Source of the DNA: Teredinibacter franksiae
GTDB taxonomy: Bacteria > Pseudomonadota > Gammaproteobacteria > Pseudomonadales > Cellvibrionaceae
DNA: 64,000 nucleotides
Assembly: GCF_014218805.1 (NCBI RefSeq)
Contig: NZ_JACJUV010000004.1
Location: forward strand, 1-64,000
Direction of reading: 5' to 3'
Below are positions 35,385 to 45,498 of the stretch, in pieces. The notes beneath the pieces were generated by a model. The model searched no databases. It was not told the origin of the DNA and saw only the letters and a list, made by a program, of their open reading frames with translations. The translations under genes and the position numbers were made by a program. Every line of letters begins with the position of its first letter. Position 1 is the stretch's first letter.

Positions 35385-36257
35385 CTATTTTCTTGTGCGG
35401 GCCACTTCAAGGTGTTCACACATCATCTGCGCCCCTTCAAGAATTCTAACCGTGTGACGTTGAATAATATCCGGAGGAATAAAAAAAAGGTTGTTGCGTT
35501 GAACAGCGTTCAGGCTAGTCCACTTTCCCCACATGCCGAGCCAATCGGGGCGCTGCTCACCCATGCCGCTGGCAATTATGACGTCTGGATTACGCATAAT
35601 AACGGATTCGATAGAAATTTTTGGCGCTAGGGAAGGGGAGTCACCAAAAGTATTTTGGCCACCACACAAACGAATAACATCACTAATAATGTGCTTATCG
35701 TTCAGGGTTTGTATTGGGTCATTCCATACTTGGTATAGGGTCGATACCATCGGTTTCGTACTGTAAGCTCGTTTAAGGTTTTGATGACGTATTTCGTAGC
35801 GAGACGCGGATTTTTCAGCGTACGTAGACTGGCCAGTTAATGTGCCATAGTCGCGAATCGAGCGTGGAACATCTTCTAAAGTGTGTGGGTCGCTTGCGTA
35901 CACGGGTATCTCCAGTGTTTCCAGCTTGCTTAATACGCGTCCACCGTGGCCGGAATGCCAAATAAGTACTAAGTCTGGCTTTAACGCAACGATTGCCTCC
36001 AGGCTATAACGACTGATCGCACCAACGCGTTTCACGCTCTTGGCTTGCTCGGGGTAATCGCAATAATCAACGGCGCCAACCAGATACTCGCCCGCACCGG
36101 CCTCAAAAATATTTTCAACAATGTGAGGGGCAAGTGCGACGATGCGCCGTGCGGGTTTCTCTAGGCGAACGTCTCGGCCGAGGTAATCTTTTACCACAAT
36201 ACTGGCACTTGAAGGGAAAGCGGCGAGAACTAATAAAACAGCGACAATACATTTCAT
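35385..36257 (-). CDS. btuF: Cobalamin ABC transporter periplasmic binding protein BtuF
   Basis: A 290-residue helical-backbone binding protein with a signal peptide (residues 1-18). Family motifs are RIVALAPHIVENIFEAGAG, DLVLIWHSGHGG and DVIIASGMGEQRPDW. It would hand B12 to the BtuCD pair at 39272-41093. It is the last gene of the minus-strand cobalamin block, 42 bp after cobS. Specificity for B12 is drawn mainly from the neighbourhood. Confidence 0.85.
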   Translation of the reverse strand: MKCIVAVLLVLAAFPSSASIVVKDYLGRDVRLEKPARRIVALAPHIVENIFEAGAGEYLVGAVDYCDYPEQAKSVKRVGAISRYSLEAIVALKPDLVLIWHSGHGGRVLSKLETLEIPVYASDPHTLEDVPRSIRDYGTLTGQSTYAEKSASRYEIRHQNLKRAYSTKPMVSTLYQVWNDPIQTLNDKHIISDVIRLCGGQNTFGDSPSLAPKISIESVIMRNPDVIIASGMGEQRPDWLGMWGKWTSLNAVQRNNLFFIPPDIIQRHTVRILEGAQMMCEHLEVARTRK

Positions 36258-36299
36258 TATACTAAAACCAATTATTAATAATCGTTAAACGCTATAGGC

Positions 36300-37064
36300 T
36301 CACAATACCAGTACGGCAACAAGCAAGGTGACTAACTCTGCAATTTCTATCAGTGCACCCACGCAATCACCGGTGTAACCGCCTATTTTTTTTATCCATT
36401 GATGCCGCCACCACAATAGCCATAGGCCAAGGGTGGACACAAGTGCAAGCACAATGGCTAGGGTAGTGACGAATACAGTACTGACAACAAGTACTAGCCC
36501 CATAATAATTATGAAATAGCGATAGCCTTTTATTCGCAGACCCGCCGAAGCACCCGTTTCTCTGGCGTATGGGGTAACCAGTATGTATACGACGGCGAGA
36601 AAACGTGACCACATTAGAGCAATAAATAATCCGCTAATAACCAGCGTTTGTGAACCCAAAAGTGCGTGTAGTAAACAGACTTTTACAATAAGCGTGAGGC
36701 ATATAGCGACTATACCCATTGTGCCCGTATGGGGGTCTTTCAGTACGGTATCGATAACATCGGGGTTTTTGTGCCCAGCATAACTGGCGTCAACACAGTC
36801 TGATAAGCCATCAAGGTGTAAAGCGCCTGTTAATAGCACCCAAATCACCACGGTTAAAGCTGCCGTTAGTAAAGACGGAAGTTGGTTAGCTAATAGCAGC
36901 GGTATCAAGGAGATGCCGCCAGCCAATATTAGACCGACTACGGGGTACCAGAGCACTGATTTTTGTAATAGTGCGGTGTCTGTTTTCGATGGAAAATATT
37001 TTTCTGGAACGGGGATGCGCGTGAGTAACGCAAGAGCAATCAAAAGTGGTTGGAAGAAAGTCAT
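36300..37064 (-). CDS. cobS: Adenosylcobinamide-GDP ribazoletransferase CobS
   Basis: A 254-residue polytopic membrane enzyme that joins AdoCbi-GDP to alpha-ribazole in the last step of cobalamin assembly. The signature LTGALHLDGLSDCVDASYAGH carries the conserved Asp residues, with DPHTGTMG and GGYTGDCVGALIEIAEL following. It is 6 bp after cobC. Length is normal for the family. Confidence 0.95.
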   Translation of the reverse strand: MTFFQPLLIALALLTRIPVPEKYFPSKTDTALLQKSVLWYPVVGLILAGGISLIPLLLANQLPSLLTAALTVVIWVLLTGALHLDGLSDCVDASYAGHKNPDVIDTVLKDPHTGTMGIVAICLTLIVKVCLLHALLGSQTLVISGLFIALMWSRFLAVVYILVTPYARETGASAGLRIKGYRYFIIIMGLVLVVSTVFVTTLAIVLALVSTLGLWLLWWRHQWIKKIGGYTGDCVGALIEIAELVTLLVAVLVL

Positions 37065-37070
37065 TTCTGC

Positions 37071-37688
37071 TTAACCTGTTAAGTTGTGCGCTAGCAGTTT
37101 AATCACTCTATTTTTTTCATCGTCAAATACGCCTACGCGAGAAAAACAGGCGTAAGGTACATCGAAACAAGTAGCGTATTGTAGTGGCATATTCAATAAA
37201 TAACTAAGGAGCACGCGAATAACACCGCCGTGGGTAACGAGCAGAACCTGTTTACCTGCATGGTTCTCCATTAGGTCTATGAAAAATTGTTCGAGACGCA
37301 CTTTAACATCAGCTAACGGTTCGCCCCCTGGAGGTGAATGATTAGCTGGGTTTTGTTGCCATTTTAAAAATGATAGGTTCGCTGACGCAATAAGTTGATC
37401 AATTTTAACGCCTTCCCAATCACCAAACGACATTTCTTGTATACGTGGTTCAATAATTAAGGTGGTGCCTGTTTGTGCGTGTAAATGCTCTGCATATTCA
37501 CGGCAACGGACGAGTGGGGAACTTATGATGCAGTCCCAGCTTTGGTCTAATGCGGCTATACGGTCCTGCATATCTTGCAGGCCCTTTGGTAACAGGGCAA
37601 CATCGGTTTTACCGCGAAAAATATGGCCGCCTTCACATTCACTGTGTCGGAGGATATCGATGTAAGTCGCGGTCATGGTGGTGTTCAT
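37071..37688 (-). CDS. cobC: Alpha-ribazole phosphatase CobC
   Basis: A 205-residue histidine phosphatase removing phosphate from alpha-ribazole-5'-phosphate or cobalamin-5'-phosphate. The usual RHG motif is RHS (DILRHSECEGGHIF), keeping the catalytic His and changing the Gly. Other parts fit: SPLVRCREYAEHL, EMSFGDWEGVK and LLVTHGGVIRVLL with the second His. It overlaps cobT by ATGA. M5 is a possible alternative start. Confidence 0.88.
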   Translation of the reverse strand: MNTTMTATYIDILRHSECEGGHIFRGKTDVALLPKGLQDMQDRIAALDQSWDCIISSPLVRCREYAEHLHAQTGTTLIIEPRIQEMSFGDWEGVKIDQLIASANLSFLKWQQNPANHSPPGGEPLADVKVRLEQFFIDLMENHAGKQVLLVTHGGVIRVLLSYLLNMPLQYATCFDVPYACFSRVGVFDDEKNRVIKLLAHNLTG

Positions 37689-38725
37689 GCGTCACTCACA
37701 CCCGCGGCATCGAAGGTGGCCATTTGATTGTGTAAAGCTAGGGCGGATTTTATAAGCGGTACCGCCACAGCAGCACCACTGCCTTCGCCTAGCCGAAGGC
37801 CTAGATTCAAAAGGGGTTTTGCGTAGAGTGATTCCAATACCAATGCGTGTGCTGGCTCAGCGGACTGATGCGCAAAAATCAGCCAATCTGAAACGCTGGG
37901 GTTTAATCTGCAGGCTATGAGCGCAGCGGCTGTGGTTATAAAACCATCTACCAGTACAGGGATGCCTTTTTGTGCTGCGCCAATATAGGCGCCGGTTAGC
38001 GCGGCTATCTCAAATCCGCCCAAACAACGTAAGGCTTCAAGCGGATCGTCAGCGTTGATGTGGTTAACCTCAAGCGCTTTACGCACAACCGTGCACTTAT
38101 GCTGCAATGTCTTGGTGTCTACCCCTGTTCCGGGGCCTACGGTTATCTCCGGTGTAAGTGTTAATAAAGCGCTGAACAGTGCTGAAGCCGATGTGGTATT
38201 GCCAATGCCCATTTCGCCGCCTATAAACAGATCGCAATCAGTAACGCTGTCGCGCCCAGAAGCCATAGCGGTCATGCATTGCTGCTCGCTCATCGCGGCA
38301 CCTTGGGTGAAATCGTTTGTACAGGGTGCAATCGCACAGTCTTCAACGCCATCAGTGCTAATTAGCTTGTGTGCAGTGCCCATATTAAGGACTTTAAAGT
38401 CGGCCCCCATCTGTTTAGACAAAATACTGATAGCCGCACCACCGCGGATAAAATTTTCTATCATTTGCGTTGTTACAATTTGAGGGAAAGCGGAGACGCC
38501 TTGGGCGCATACCCCATGATCACCTGCAAATACACGCACATTGACCTTATTCAATTGCGGTTTTACGCGGCCCTGGTAGCCACAAAATGAAATAGCTATT
38601 GATTCAAGTTCGCCAAGTGAACCCGGCGGTTTCGTGAGCGTATTCTGATACCCTGCAGCTTGCGCTCGACTATTTTTGTCAATTATGGCAGCAGGCTGCC
38701 TGTGCCACTTAGTATTGTCATTCAT
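37685..38725 (-). CDS. cobT: Nicotinate-nucleotide:dimethylbenzimidazole phosphoribosyltransferase CobT
   Basis: A 346-residue enzyme that activates the lower ligand as alpha-ribazole phosphate. Family motifs are TKPPGSLGELE, FAGDHGVCAQGVSAFPQ, GEMGIGNTTSASAL, VGPGTGVD and the C-terminal LRLGEGSGAAVA with the catalytic Glu. ATG 38725 is chosen because it gives the family length; the frame extends to 38788 and would overlap cobU by 29 bp. Its presence means benzimidazole cobamides are expected. Confidence 0.94.
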   Translation of the reverse strand: MNDNTKWHRQPAAIIDKNSRAQAAGYQNTLTKPPGSLGELESIAISFCGYQGRVKPQLNKVNVRVFAGDHGVCAQGVSAFPQIVTTQMIENFIRGGAAISILSKQMGADFKVLNMGTAHKLISTDGVEDCAIAPCTNDFTQGAAMSEQQCMTAMASGRDSVTDCDLFIGGEMGIGNTTSASALFSALLTLTPEITVGPGTGVDTKTLQHKCTVVRKALEVNHINADDPLEALRCLGGFEIAALTGAYIGAAQKGIPVLVDGFITTAAALIACRLNPSVSDWLIFAHQSAEPAHALVLESLYAKPLLNLGLRLGEGSGAAVAVPLIKSALALHNQMATFDAAGVSDA

Positions 38726-38759
38726 AGTGCATCTACTCGATTTGTAACAGCGTAATACA

Positions 38760-39275
38760 TTAGGATTTAGAGGCGCCCTTAAGTTCAAGTGGTAGCCCGG
38801 CCACTACCAGAGTCACAGTATCGCACTGTTCAGCCAGTGCCTGGTGCAGCCAACCGCTTTCATCAACGAATGTTCGAGACAATTCTCCAAGAGGAACAAT
38901 GCCGGAACCTACTTCGTTACTAACAAAAAAAACATCAGCTTGAAGTGTGTAGATGGTGTTTAGCAGTTTTTGTTTTTCTTTTAAAAAACAGCTTTGCTCA
39001 ACACAGTTAGACAGCCATAACGTTAGGCAATCAACCACTATGGCGGTTTCTGGGCTATCGGCCACCGATAAAGCACGGGAAAGCAGGGTAGGCTCTTCAA
39101 TTAATTGCCAATCTGTTTCGCGTGATTGTTTATGTATGGCAATACGCTCCGCCATCTCATTATCTCCGGCTTGGCCGGTGGCAAGATACACTCGTTTTTT
39201 TCCCGTTGCCTTAGCGCGGGTTTCGGCGAGACGGCTTTTTCCGCTGCGCGCTCCACCTAATATAAGTTGCTTCAT
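38760..39275 (-). CDS. cobU: Bifunctional adenosylcobinamide kinase / guanylyltransferase CobU
   Basis: A 171-residue P-loop enzyme which phosphorylates adenosylcobinamide and then attaches GMP. The P-loop is GGARSGKS (residues 7-14). VDCLTLWLSN and FFVSNEVGSGIVP complete the family pattern. It overlaps the ABC ATPase gene by 4 bp. The alternative symbol is cobP. Confidence 0.94.
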   Translation of the reverse strand: MKQLILGGARSGKSRLAETRAKATGKKRVYLATGQAGDNEMAERIAIHKQSRETDWQLIEEPTLLSRALSVADSPETAIVVDCLTLWLSNCVEQSCFLKEKQKLLNTIYTLQADVFFVSNEVGSGIVPLGELSRTFVDESGWLHQALAEQCDTVTLVVAGLPLELKGASKS

Positions 39276-40045
39276 GCGATTACGTGAACCTTTCCTGTCT
39301 CGGGGTGCTTTACTAGACGCAAGTCAGCACTGAATAATTTTTTTAATAACGGCTCGGTCAGAATTTCTTGGGTATTTCCCTGGGCTATGGTGCTCCCCTG
39401 CAATAGTGCAAGTGTATGATCGGCGTAGCGGGCAGCAATATTTATATCGTGTACAACCATAAATATGGCTACACCTTCTGCAGCAAAGCGCTGGACAGCC
39501 TCCATTAATTGCTGCTGATGACCTAGGTCGAGGGCAGACGTGGGCTCATCTAGGAGTAACAGCCGTTGCGATGCATCCTCTTCACGCCAGATTTGCGTCA
39601 TAACGCGTGCTAGTTGCGTACGCTGTTTTTCGCCACCCGATAATTGTGTGTATAGCCGGCCAGACAAATGACTAATGTCCATCGCCAACATAGCTTCGCG
39701 CACGATTTGTTGATCAAGCCTGAACCCAGTACTGTGGGGTGTGCGCCCCAAAGCCACTACTTCAGCAACGGTATAAGGAAAATTCAATAGGCTTAGCTGG
39801 GGTAATACCGCTACCGATTTTGCCTGCTCAGTTATATTCCAACTGGGCCTATGGCCACAGAGAAGCAGCTCGCCGCTATACGTAGGGATATCACCAATAA
39901 TTGCGTTTAAAAGTGATGTTTTACCTGCACCATTAGGCCCAACCACAGCGTGGATTTCGCCAGCATGAATTTTAAGGTCGATGTCTCTTACGAGTACTAG
40001 CTTATCTACTGTTACGGTTAATTTTTTTGACTCGAGAATGCACAT
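39272..40045 (-). CDS. btuD: Cobalamin ABC transporter ATPase BtuD
   Basis: A 257-residue FecE-type ATPase partner of the permease that precedes it. Walker A is GPNGAGKTS, the signature LSGGEKQRTQLARV and Walker B LLLLDEPTSALD. ATG 40045 starts four bases after the permease stop; the frame to 40105 runs back into the permease gene. B12 rather than siderophore or heme specificity rests on the cobalamin genes and BtuF around it. Confidence 0.86.
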   Translation of the reverse strand: MCILESKKLTVTVDKLVLVRDIDLKIHAGEIHAVVGPNGAGKTSLLNAIIGDIPTYSGELLLCGHRPSWNITEQAKSVAVLPQLSLLNFPYTVAEVVALGRTPHSTGFRLDQQIVREAMLAMDISHLSGRLYTQLSGGEKQRTQLARVMTQIWREEDASQRLLLLDEPTSALDLGHQQQLMEAVQRFAAEGVAIFMVVHDINIAARYADHTLALLQGSTIAQGNTQEILTEPLLKKLFSADLRLVKHPETGKVHVIA

Positions 40046-40049
40046 GATT

Positions 40050-41093
40050 TTATTGCATCCCGTATTGGTAGCGTTTCCGCAGCAGCGAGATAAATACAGG
40101 TGCACCGATGAGTGCCGTAACGAGACCTACGGGCATTTCGGTAGGTGCGATAACAGTGCGTGCAAAAGTGTCGGCCACCACTAATAATAACGCACCTAAA
40201 ACAGCGCTTAGCGGAATCAAATAACGGTGATTAGGACCGATTAGCATACGTACAATGTGCGGCACAATAAGGCCAATAAATGAAATTGTGCCAGCCAGCG
40301 CAACGGAAGTGCCCACGCCAGCGGCGACAATAATGATGAGTCTTCTTTTGATTCGATTAACGTCGACACCTAAGTGCCGAGCCTCAGATTCACCTAGTAA
40401 TAATGCGTTAAGGGCAGAATACTGAAAGGGTATAACGCAAAACACAAACAGCATTACCGCGGCTACAATGCCTACGTGTGTATAGTCGGCGGCATCAAGC
40501 CCACCCATACGCCAAAGGGTAATACGTTTAAGCATTTCGTTGTCGGCAATAAACTCCAAAATGTTAGATAAGCTACCGGCGAGAAAAGTAACGGCTATAC
40601 CCGCCAGAAGCATAGTGGTCACAGAGGTTCCGCTAGAGCTGGTCGATATTCTATAAACCAGTATTACCGTGAGAATGCTGCCAATAAAAGCCCCAACCGT
40701 AACCAGAGAAAGTCCGGCAATTGACCACTGTGTTGTATTCAATAAAACAATAACAATGGCGGCGCCGGCAGATGCGCCAGCACTAACGCCGATTAGAGAT
40801 GGATCTGCAAGAGGATTGCGAAAAAGCCCCTGGGTTATCGCGCCACAGCTAGCAAGCATGGCGCCGACCGAGAGCGCTAACAAAGTACGGGGGATGCGCA
40901 ATCGTTCAATAATCAACTGCGTTTGTTGGTCGGCTTTACCCGCAAGTACGGCAAAAAGATTTTCCAGAGAAATAGGAACTGCACCGAAAGCAAGTGAAAG
41001 AAGGGCAACCGTCAGTACGAGCAGTAATGCGCAAAATAAAATTCTATACCAATGATTTTGCAAAGTTTCAACGGTAAGTAGCATTAGCTGCAC
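40050..41093 (-). CDS. btuC: Cobalamin ABC transporter permease BtuC
   Basis: A 347-residue FecCD-family permease with about ten TM helices. Typical motifs are [42 protein letters not shown] and [21 protein letters not shown]. It overlaps cobQ by 10 bp and forms a transporter with BtuD and BtuF. The insertion of transport genes between cobU and cobQ is common in operons for combined synthesis and salvage. Confidence 0.87.
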   Translation of the reverse strand: MQLMLLTVETLQNHWYRILFCALLLVLTVALLSLAFGAVPISLENLFAVLAGKADQQTQLIIERLRIPRTLLALSVGAMLASCGAITQGLFRNPLADPSLIGVSAGASAGAAIVIVLLNTTQWSIAGLSLVTVGAFIGSILTVILVYRISTSSSGTSVTTMLLAGIAVTFLAGSLSNILEFIADNEMLKRITLWRMGGLDAADYTHVGIVAAVMLFVFCVIPFQYSALNALLLGESEARHLGVDVNRIKRRLIIIVAAGVGTSVALAGTISFIGLIVPHIVRMLIGPNHRYLIPLSAVLGALLLVVADTFARTVIAPTEMPVGLVTALIGAPVFISLLRKRYQYGMQ

Positions 41094-42592
41094 CTTCCCT
41101 CTGTTGCGGCTTTGGCTGTATCGGTGTCTGAGTTGAGCAGTGAGAGAATACTGTCAATATCCAGGTGCTCTTCGGCAATATCGGCAAGTCGTTCCAGTTG
41201 GCTTTCTCGCAGCTGGTCTATATCAACAACTTCGCTAGTGGTCAGTCCTGCCCAGTTTAGAATTAATGCACCCGCTTCGGGTTCGTCTAAAATGCCGTGG
41301 AGATAGGTGCCGAAAATTTGATTGTCATCACTTATATAGCCGTCGGTACTCTCGTCGTTGAAGAACACGGCTGGGCGCAAAGGGGTCTGTGCGTGACTGA
41401 TTCCATGGTGAATTTCATATCCGTTGGCGACGGCTTTTTTGTTATCCAGTTGCAACGAACCTGTTTTTTTGAGTAACGACTTAGCAGGCGCAAGCTCAGT
41501 AGATACCGGTAGTAGGCCAAGGGCTGCCGTTGTACCCGCTGGGCCCTCGATAGCGAGAGGGTCACAAATTTGGCTACCTAACATTTGAAACCCACCACAG
41601 ATGCCTATTAACTTGCCGCCATAGCGCAGGTGTTTGCGCAGTGCGGCTGGCCATGCACTGTTTAGCAATACCGTCACATCGGCTCGCACATTTTTACTGC
41701 CCGGTAAAATAATTAGGTCACACGGGGGAGGGGGTTGTGACAGCGAAACAAACTGTAAGTTAACGCGCGGATGTAAGCGTAACGGATCGAAATCAGTATG
41801 GTTACTGATGCGCGGAAAAACAGGTACCACAATGGTAAAAGGTTGTTCTGCTGTATCAGCAATCTGCTGGGTAGAAATAGCGTCTTCTGCATCGATATAA
41901 AAATCTTGAATATAGGGCAGTACACCCAACACCGGTCTTCCGGTTCGCTTGGTTAACCAAGCGAGACCCGGGTTAAGTAAATGTATGTCACCACGAAATT
42001 TATTGATCACAAAGCCTTTTACACGCGCTTGCTCCGAGGGAGACAGTAGTTCCAATGTGCCCACCAGGTGGGCAAAAACCCCTCCCTTATCGATATCCGC
42101 AATAATAATAACGGGGCAGTCGGCCTCCTCGGCGAAGCCCATATTGGCAATATCGCCTTGGCGAAGGTTTATTTCGGCGGGGCTGCCTGCGCCTTCGATG
42201 ACGATTGCATCATACTGCTTAAGTAAGCGCTGAAACGAGTCAAAAACCGCCGCTTTTACCGTCGGTTTATACGCATGGTAGGTGTCGGCATTCATGTTGC
42301 CTAACACCTTACCCTGCACGATAATTTGCGCTCCAATATCACTAGATGGCTTAATAAGCACCGGGTTCATATCGGTGTGGGCCGTTACGCGACAGGCTAA
42401 CGCCTGTAAGGCTTGAGCGCGACCCAATTCGCCACCGTCTTCACCTACGGCACTGTTAAGGGCCATATTTTGCGGTTTAAAGGGCGCCACACTTAAACCT
42501 CGGCGCACAAGTACTCGGCCAAGGGCTGCGACAAGCGTACTTTTGCCCGCATCCGATGTGGTGCCTTGTACCATGAGTGTGCCGGGGGTCAT
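41084..42592 (-). CDS. cobQ: Cobyric acid synthase CobQ
   Basis: A 502-residue glutamine-dependent enzyme that amidates four carboxyls of adenosylcobyrinic acid diamide. The N-terminal synthetase domain has [15 protein letters not shown] and [10 protein letters not shown]; the C-terminal glutaminase domain has nucleophile Cys in [10 protein letters not shown] and His in [10 protein letters not shown]. Length fits. The following pathway enzyme CbiB/CobD is not in the window. Confidence 0.95.
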   Translation of the reverse strand: MTPGTLMVQGTTSDAGKSTLVAALGRVLVRRGLSVAPFKPQNMALNSAVGEDGGELGRAQALQALACRVTAHTDMNPVLIKPSSDIGAQIIVQGKVLGNMNADTYHAYKPTVKAAVFDSFQRLLKQYDAIVIEGAGSPAEINLRQGDIANMGFAEEADCPVIIIADIDKGGVFAHLVGTLELLSPSEQARVKGFVINKFRGDIHLLNPGLAWLTKRTGRPVLGVLPYIQDFYIDAEDAISTQQIADTAEQPFTIVVPVFPRISNHTDFDPLRLHPRVNLQFVSLSQPPPPCDLIILPGSKNVRADVTVLLNSAWPAALRKHLRYGGKLIGICGGFQMLGSQICDPLAIEGPAGTTAALGLLPVSTELAPAKSLLKKTGSLQLDNKKAVANGYEIHHGISHAQTPLRPAVFFNDESTDGYISDDNQIFGTYLHGILDEPEAGALILNWAGLTTSEVVDIDQLRESQLERLADIAEEHLDIDSILSLLNSDTDTAKAATEGRCS

Positions 42593-42638
42593 GGAAATAT
42601 TCTCTCGATAATTGGCCCTAATGTGTGTTTAAGGCGCC

Positions 42639-43247
42639 CTAAAAATCAACGCCTTTACGGGCTTTTATCCCGGAGGTAAATGCGTGCTTAATATCTTTAA
42701 CTTCAGAAACGGTATCGACAACATCACGTAGTGCTGTACCACCACCGCGGCCGGTTACCACAACACTTTGCTCTCTAGGCCGCTGGTTGATTGTTGTTAC
42801 CACTTCGTCTTCATCGAGATATTTATAGGCTAGCATATAGGTAATTTCGTCGAGTACGACCAAATCTATACTGGGGTCTTGCAGTAAGGGTTTAGCAAAG
42901 GCCCAGGTTTTTTCGGCGGCAGCAATATCACCGCTCCGGTCTTGAGTGTTCCAAGTAAAACCCGTGCCCATTTGATAGAAGGCGACCTCAGGGCATTTCT
43001 CGCGTAAATATATTTCTTCACCGGATAATTGTTCGCCCTTTATAAATTGAATAACAGCCACTTTTTGACCATAACCTAAGGCTCGCATTACCATGCCAAA
43101 AGCTGAGCTGGATTTACCTTTGCCATTTCCGGTAAGCAGAAGGGCAACACCACGTTCCTCGTCAGCACGTTCAATATTGTTGTCCACCTTGGTTTTTTGC
43201 TTTTCCATAGCGGCTTTGTGCTTATCGTTTTTGTGCGAATCGGTCAT
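42639..43247 (-). CDS. cobO: Cob(I)yrinic acid a,c-diamide adenosyltransferase CobO
   Basis: A 202-residue CobA/BtuR-type adenosyltransferase. The P-loop reads TGNGKGKSSSAFG, with AFKPLLQDPS-like and LVVLDEITYML motifs, and TGRGGG near the end. It supplies the upper adenosyl ligand for the CobU and CobQ substrates. It lies 17 bp after btuB and 46 bp before cobQ. Confidence 0.94.
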   Translation of the reverse strand: MTDSHKNDKHKAAMEKQKTKVDNNIERADEERGVALLLTGNGKGKSSSAFGMVMRALGYGQKVAVIQFIKGEQLSGEEIYLREKCPEVAFYQMGTGFTWNTQDRSGDIAAAEKTWAFAKPLLQDPSIDLVVLDEITYMLAYKYLDEDEVVTTINQRPREQSVVVTGRGGGTALRDVVDTVSEVKDIKHAFTSGIKARKGVDF

Positions 43248-43264
43248 TAGTGTGCCCTGTTAGT

Positions 43265-45121
43265 TTAATATTCGTAACGAACGCCGGCGTAAGCCGCCAC
43301 GCCGGATGTATTGAAACCTGTTACCTCTTCGTATTGTTCATTCAAAACATTATCGACTCTACCGAACAAATTTAGGCCCTTCAAAATAGCGTAGTTAGCG
43401 CTAATGTCCAGTAGTTGATAGTCGTCTAGCTCAATCCGACCGAGCTCATATATTTCATTTACAGAGCCTTTTGAAATTCGGTAATTGGTGCGAATGTTCA
43501 AATCGTTGTCGAGCAAAGTAAAGATAAAGCCAGCGTTAACGGCCTTTTCTGGTCGACGAATTCTTTGTTGCTGGCTACTCGTTTCTGTATCGTTGAGGGT
43601 ACCGTTAAGTTTGAATTCAACCCAGTCGGCCAAAGGCATATTGAACGCTAGCTCCTTGCCACTAGAGTGGCTTGTACCATCACCTTGTAAATAACCCGAA
43701 TAGGCTACAAGATCGAAAAATATTTCATTTTCGATACTTTGATTGAAGTAGGTAAACTCCAAGCTAGAGGCGTTTGAAAAGAAATAGTCGAAGCCAATAT
43801 CGAAGCCCTGGCTCTGTTCTTCGTTAAGTTCAGTTTCTGCAGCCAAGCCAAAGGCGCTATCGCTTTGGTTGTAGGCCAGTTCAGATAAGCTTGGTGCGCG
43901 AAAACCGTTACCGAAACTTGCACGTAGTTTGTAGCTACTGTCTGCCAGCTCGCCTATATAGGCAGATGTTAACCTCAGGCTTACATGCTCACCAAAATCA
44001 TCGTGGTCATCATAACGGGCGCCTGCACTAAAATATAGGCTGTCGTTAAAGCCTAGCTGTAGTTCCGAAAATAAGCCCATTTGATCACGATTCAGGTCAT
44101 CGCCATCAACAACATCCATTGTCTCACCTTTCAAATCGGAGCCCGCTACCAGGGTCACGCTATCATTGATGTCGGAGCTGATAACAATGTCGTGCTTGCG
44201 GATTTTACCTTTTGTAGCAAAGCTGCTGTCACCGTCTGTAAAGTTAGTACGCTCAACAGCCGTATTAGATGACCCCAACGTAAGTTCTAGGTCATCGCCA
44301 GTGTAGTCTATGCTTGCACGAGCCGTGGTTTGTTCAAATTCGCCGACACAGTCATTGCTGCTGGGGTAGCCGCAATTATCGAATTCACTTTCGGCGTTTA
44401 CGTCCCTGAAAACCACTTGAAAACGCAGGTTTTCTTGCGCGTTGGAGGCTGCAAGTTTTCCGTGGAGTGTACGGTTTTCGTAGCCGTCACTCTCGTTGGA
44501 TTCATCGCTGGTACGTGCATTAAAACCATCCGTCTTTTTATCGGAGGCCGATAAAAACAGTTGGTAGCGATCTGAGCCTGCGGCAACAAAACCATCAATG
44601 TCTTGAGTGCCATAACGCCCAGCCTGTGCGCTTACTTGGCCAGCTACGCCTTCTGAAACGCTACGGCTAAAAATATTAATAACACCGCCGGCGTCTGCTC
44701 CGTAGGCAAAGCCCTGTGGGCCTCGCAGAATTTCAATTCTTTCAATGTCGCCACTGTTGGTTAGGTGTTGTACCTGCGGGCCTATTTGAGTGCCTGTGGG
44801 GTCTGAAATTTCAACGCCATCAATCATAATAAGCGTGCGGTAGCCTTCCTCACCGCGAATACGCAAGCTGGAAACCTTGCCGGGGCCGCCAGAATTGGAA
44901 GCAGAAATACCCACTTGGCTTCGTAACAAGTCTGTTATAGCAGGGTAGTTTGCGAGCGCTATTTCTTCGGCATTAATGACACTAACAGACGCACCAATTT
45001 GACGAACGGGCGTCTCGTTTCTAGAAGCGGTAATAATAACTTCTTCTAGTAGGTCTTGAGAAAAGCTTGGATGAGTGTACAGCGCGGCAACCACCGCAGA
45101 ATAGATTAAAGTTTTTTTCAC
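43265..45121 (-). CDS. btuB: TonB-dependent cobalamin receptor BtuB
   Basis: A 618-residue outer-membrane receptor. Signal peptide residues 1-22 (ending PSFSQ), a TonB-box-like EEVIITA, a plug domain (LRIRGEEGYRTLIMIDGVEI, RIEILRGPQGFAYGADAGGV) and a 22-strand barrel ending in an aromatic residue. GTG 45121 opens at MKKTLIYSAV after a GGGG; a TTG at 45133 would add four residues. The leader carries a cobalamin riboswitch, so expression should fall when B12 is abundant. Confidence 0.9.
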   Translation of the reverse strand: MKKTLIYSAVVAALYTHPSFSQDLLEEVIITASRNETPVRQIGASVSVINAEEIALANYPAITDLLRSQVGISASNSGGPGKVSSLRIRGEEGYRTLIMIDGVEISDPTGTQIGPQVQHLTNSGDIERIEILRGPQGFAYGADAGGVINIFSRSVSEGVAGQVSAQAGRYGTQDIDGFVAAGSDRYQLFLSASDKKTDGFNARTSDESNESDGYENRTLHGKLAASNAQENLRFQVVFRDVNAESEFDNCGYPSSNDCVGEFEQTTARASIDYTGDDLELTLGSSNTAVERTNFTDGDSSFATKGKIRKHDIVISSDINDSVTLVAGSDLKGETMDVVDGDDLNRDQMGLFSELQLGFNDSLYFSAGARYDDHDDFGEHVSLRLTSAYIGELADSSYKLRASFGNGFRAPSLSELAYNQSDSAFGLAAETELNEEQSQGFDIGFDYFFSNASSLEFTYFNQSIENEIFFDLVAYSGYLQGDGTSHSSGKELAFNMPLADWVEFKLNGTLNDTETSSQQQRIRRPEKAVNAGFIFTLLDNDLNIRTNYRISKGSVNEIYELGRIELDDYQLLDISANYAILKGLNLFGRVDNVLNEQYEEVTGFNTSGVAAYAGVRYEY

Positions 45122-45274
45122 TTTGAGCCCCAATAGCTATAAAGATAATAAGCAATTGAGGGAGGCATCACGAGGAAGATAAAGGCTTTGGTGGGCCCCA
45201 GGGCAGAAAAACAGAAAAGCTATAGCGCCCTGAATCAGTCCTGGATGGAAGCCCTCCGCTCCATCAACGAACGC

Positions 45275-45400
45275 ACATTTGGCTGGTGTCGGGCTCGTAG
45301 GCCTAAGGGCCCATTTACCGTTGCGGGGGCAGCGTTGGTTTTTCACCAAACTTCCCAATTAAGCGAGCCATCTAACTAGATGGCCGTTGCACCAAAATGC
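45275..45400 (-). promoter_or_regulatory. Cobalamin riboswitch before btuB
   Basis: On the minus strand the conserved core GCTGCCCCCGCAACGGTAA (45333-45315) is preceded by GGGAAGTTTGGTG (about 45357-45345) and closed by an outer stem CATTTTGG (45399-45392) with CCAAATG (45282-45276). About 75 bp nearer the gene, CAGGGC and GCCCTG (45232-45227 and 45204-45199) can form a hairpin, which is a candidate expression platform. The whole is about 125 nt, shorter than many class members. It likely controls btuB and the downstream cobalamin genes. Confidence 0.88.
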
Positions 45401-45498
45401 AGGGCGCACTCTAGGGCCAATGGCGCCCAAAGTCAATTAGGGAGTTTGATGTAGGAGTCATTGGCACAGACGGTTTGATACAGCGCAACCGATTAAGG

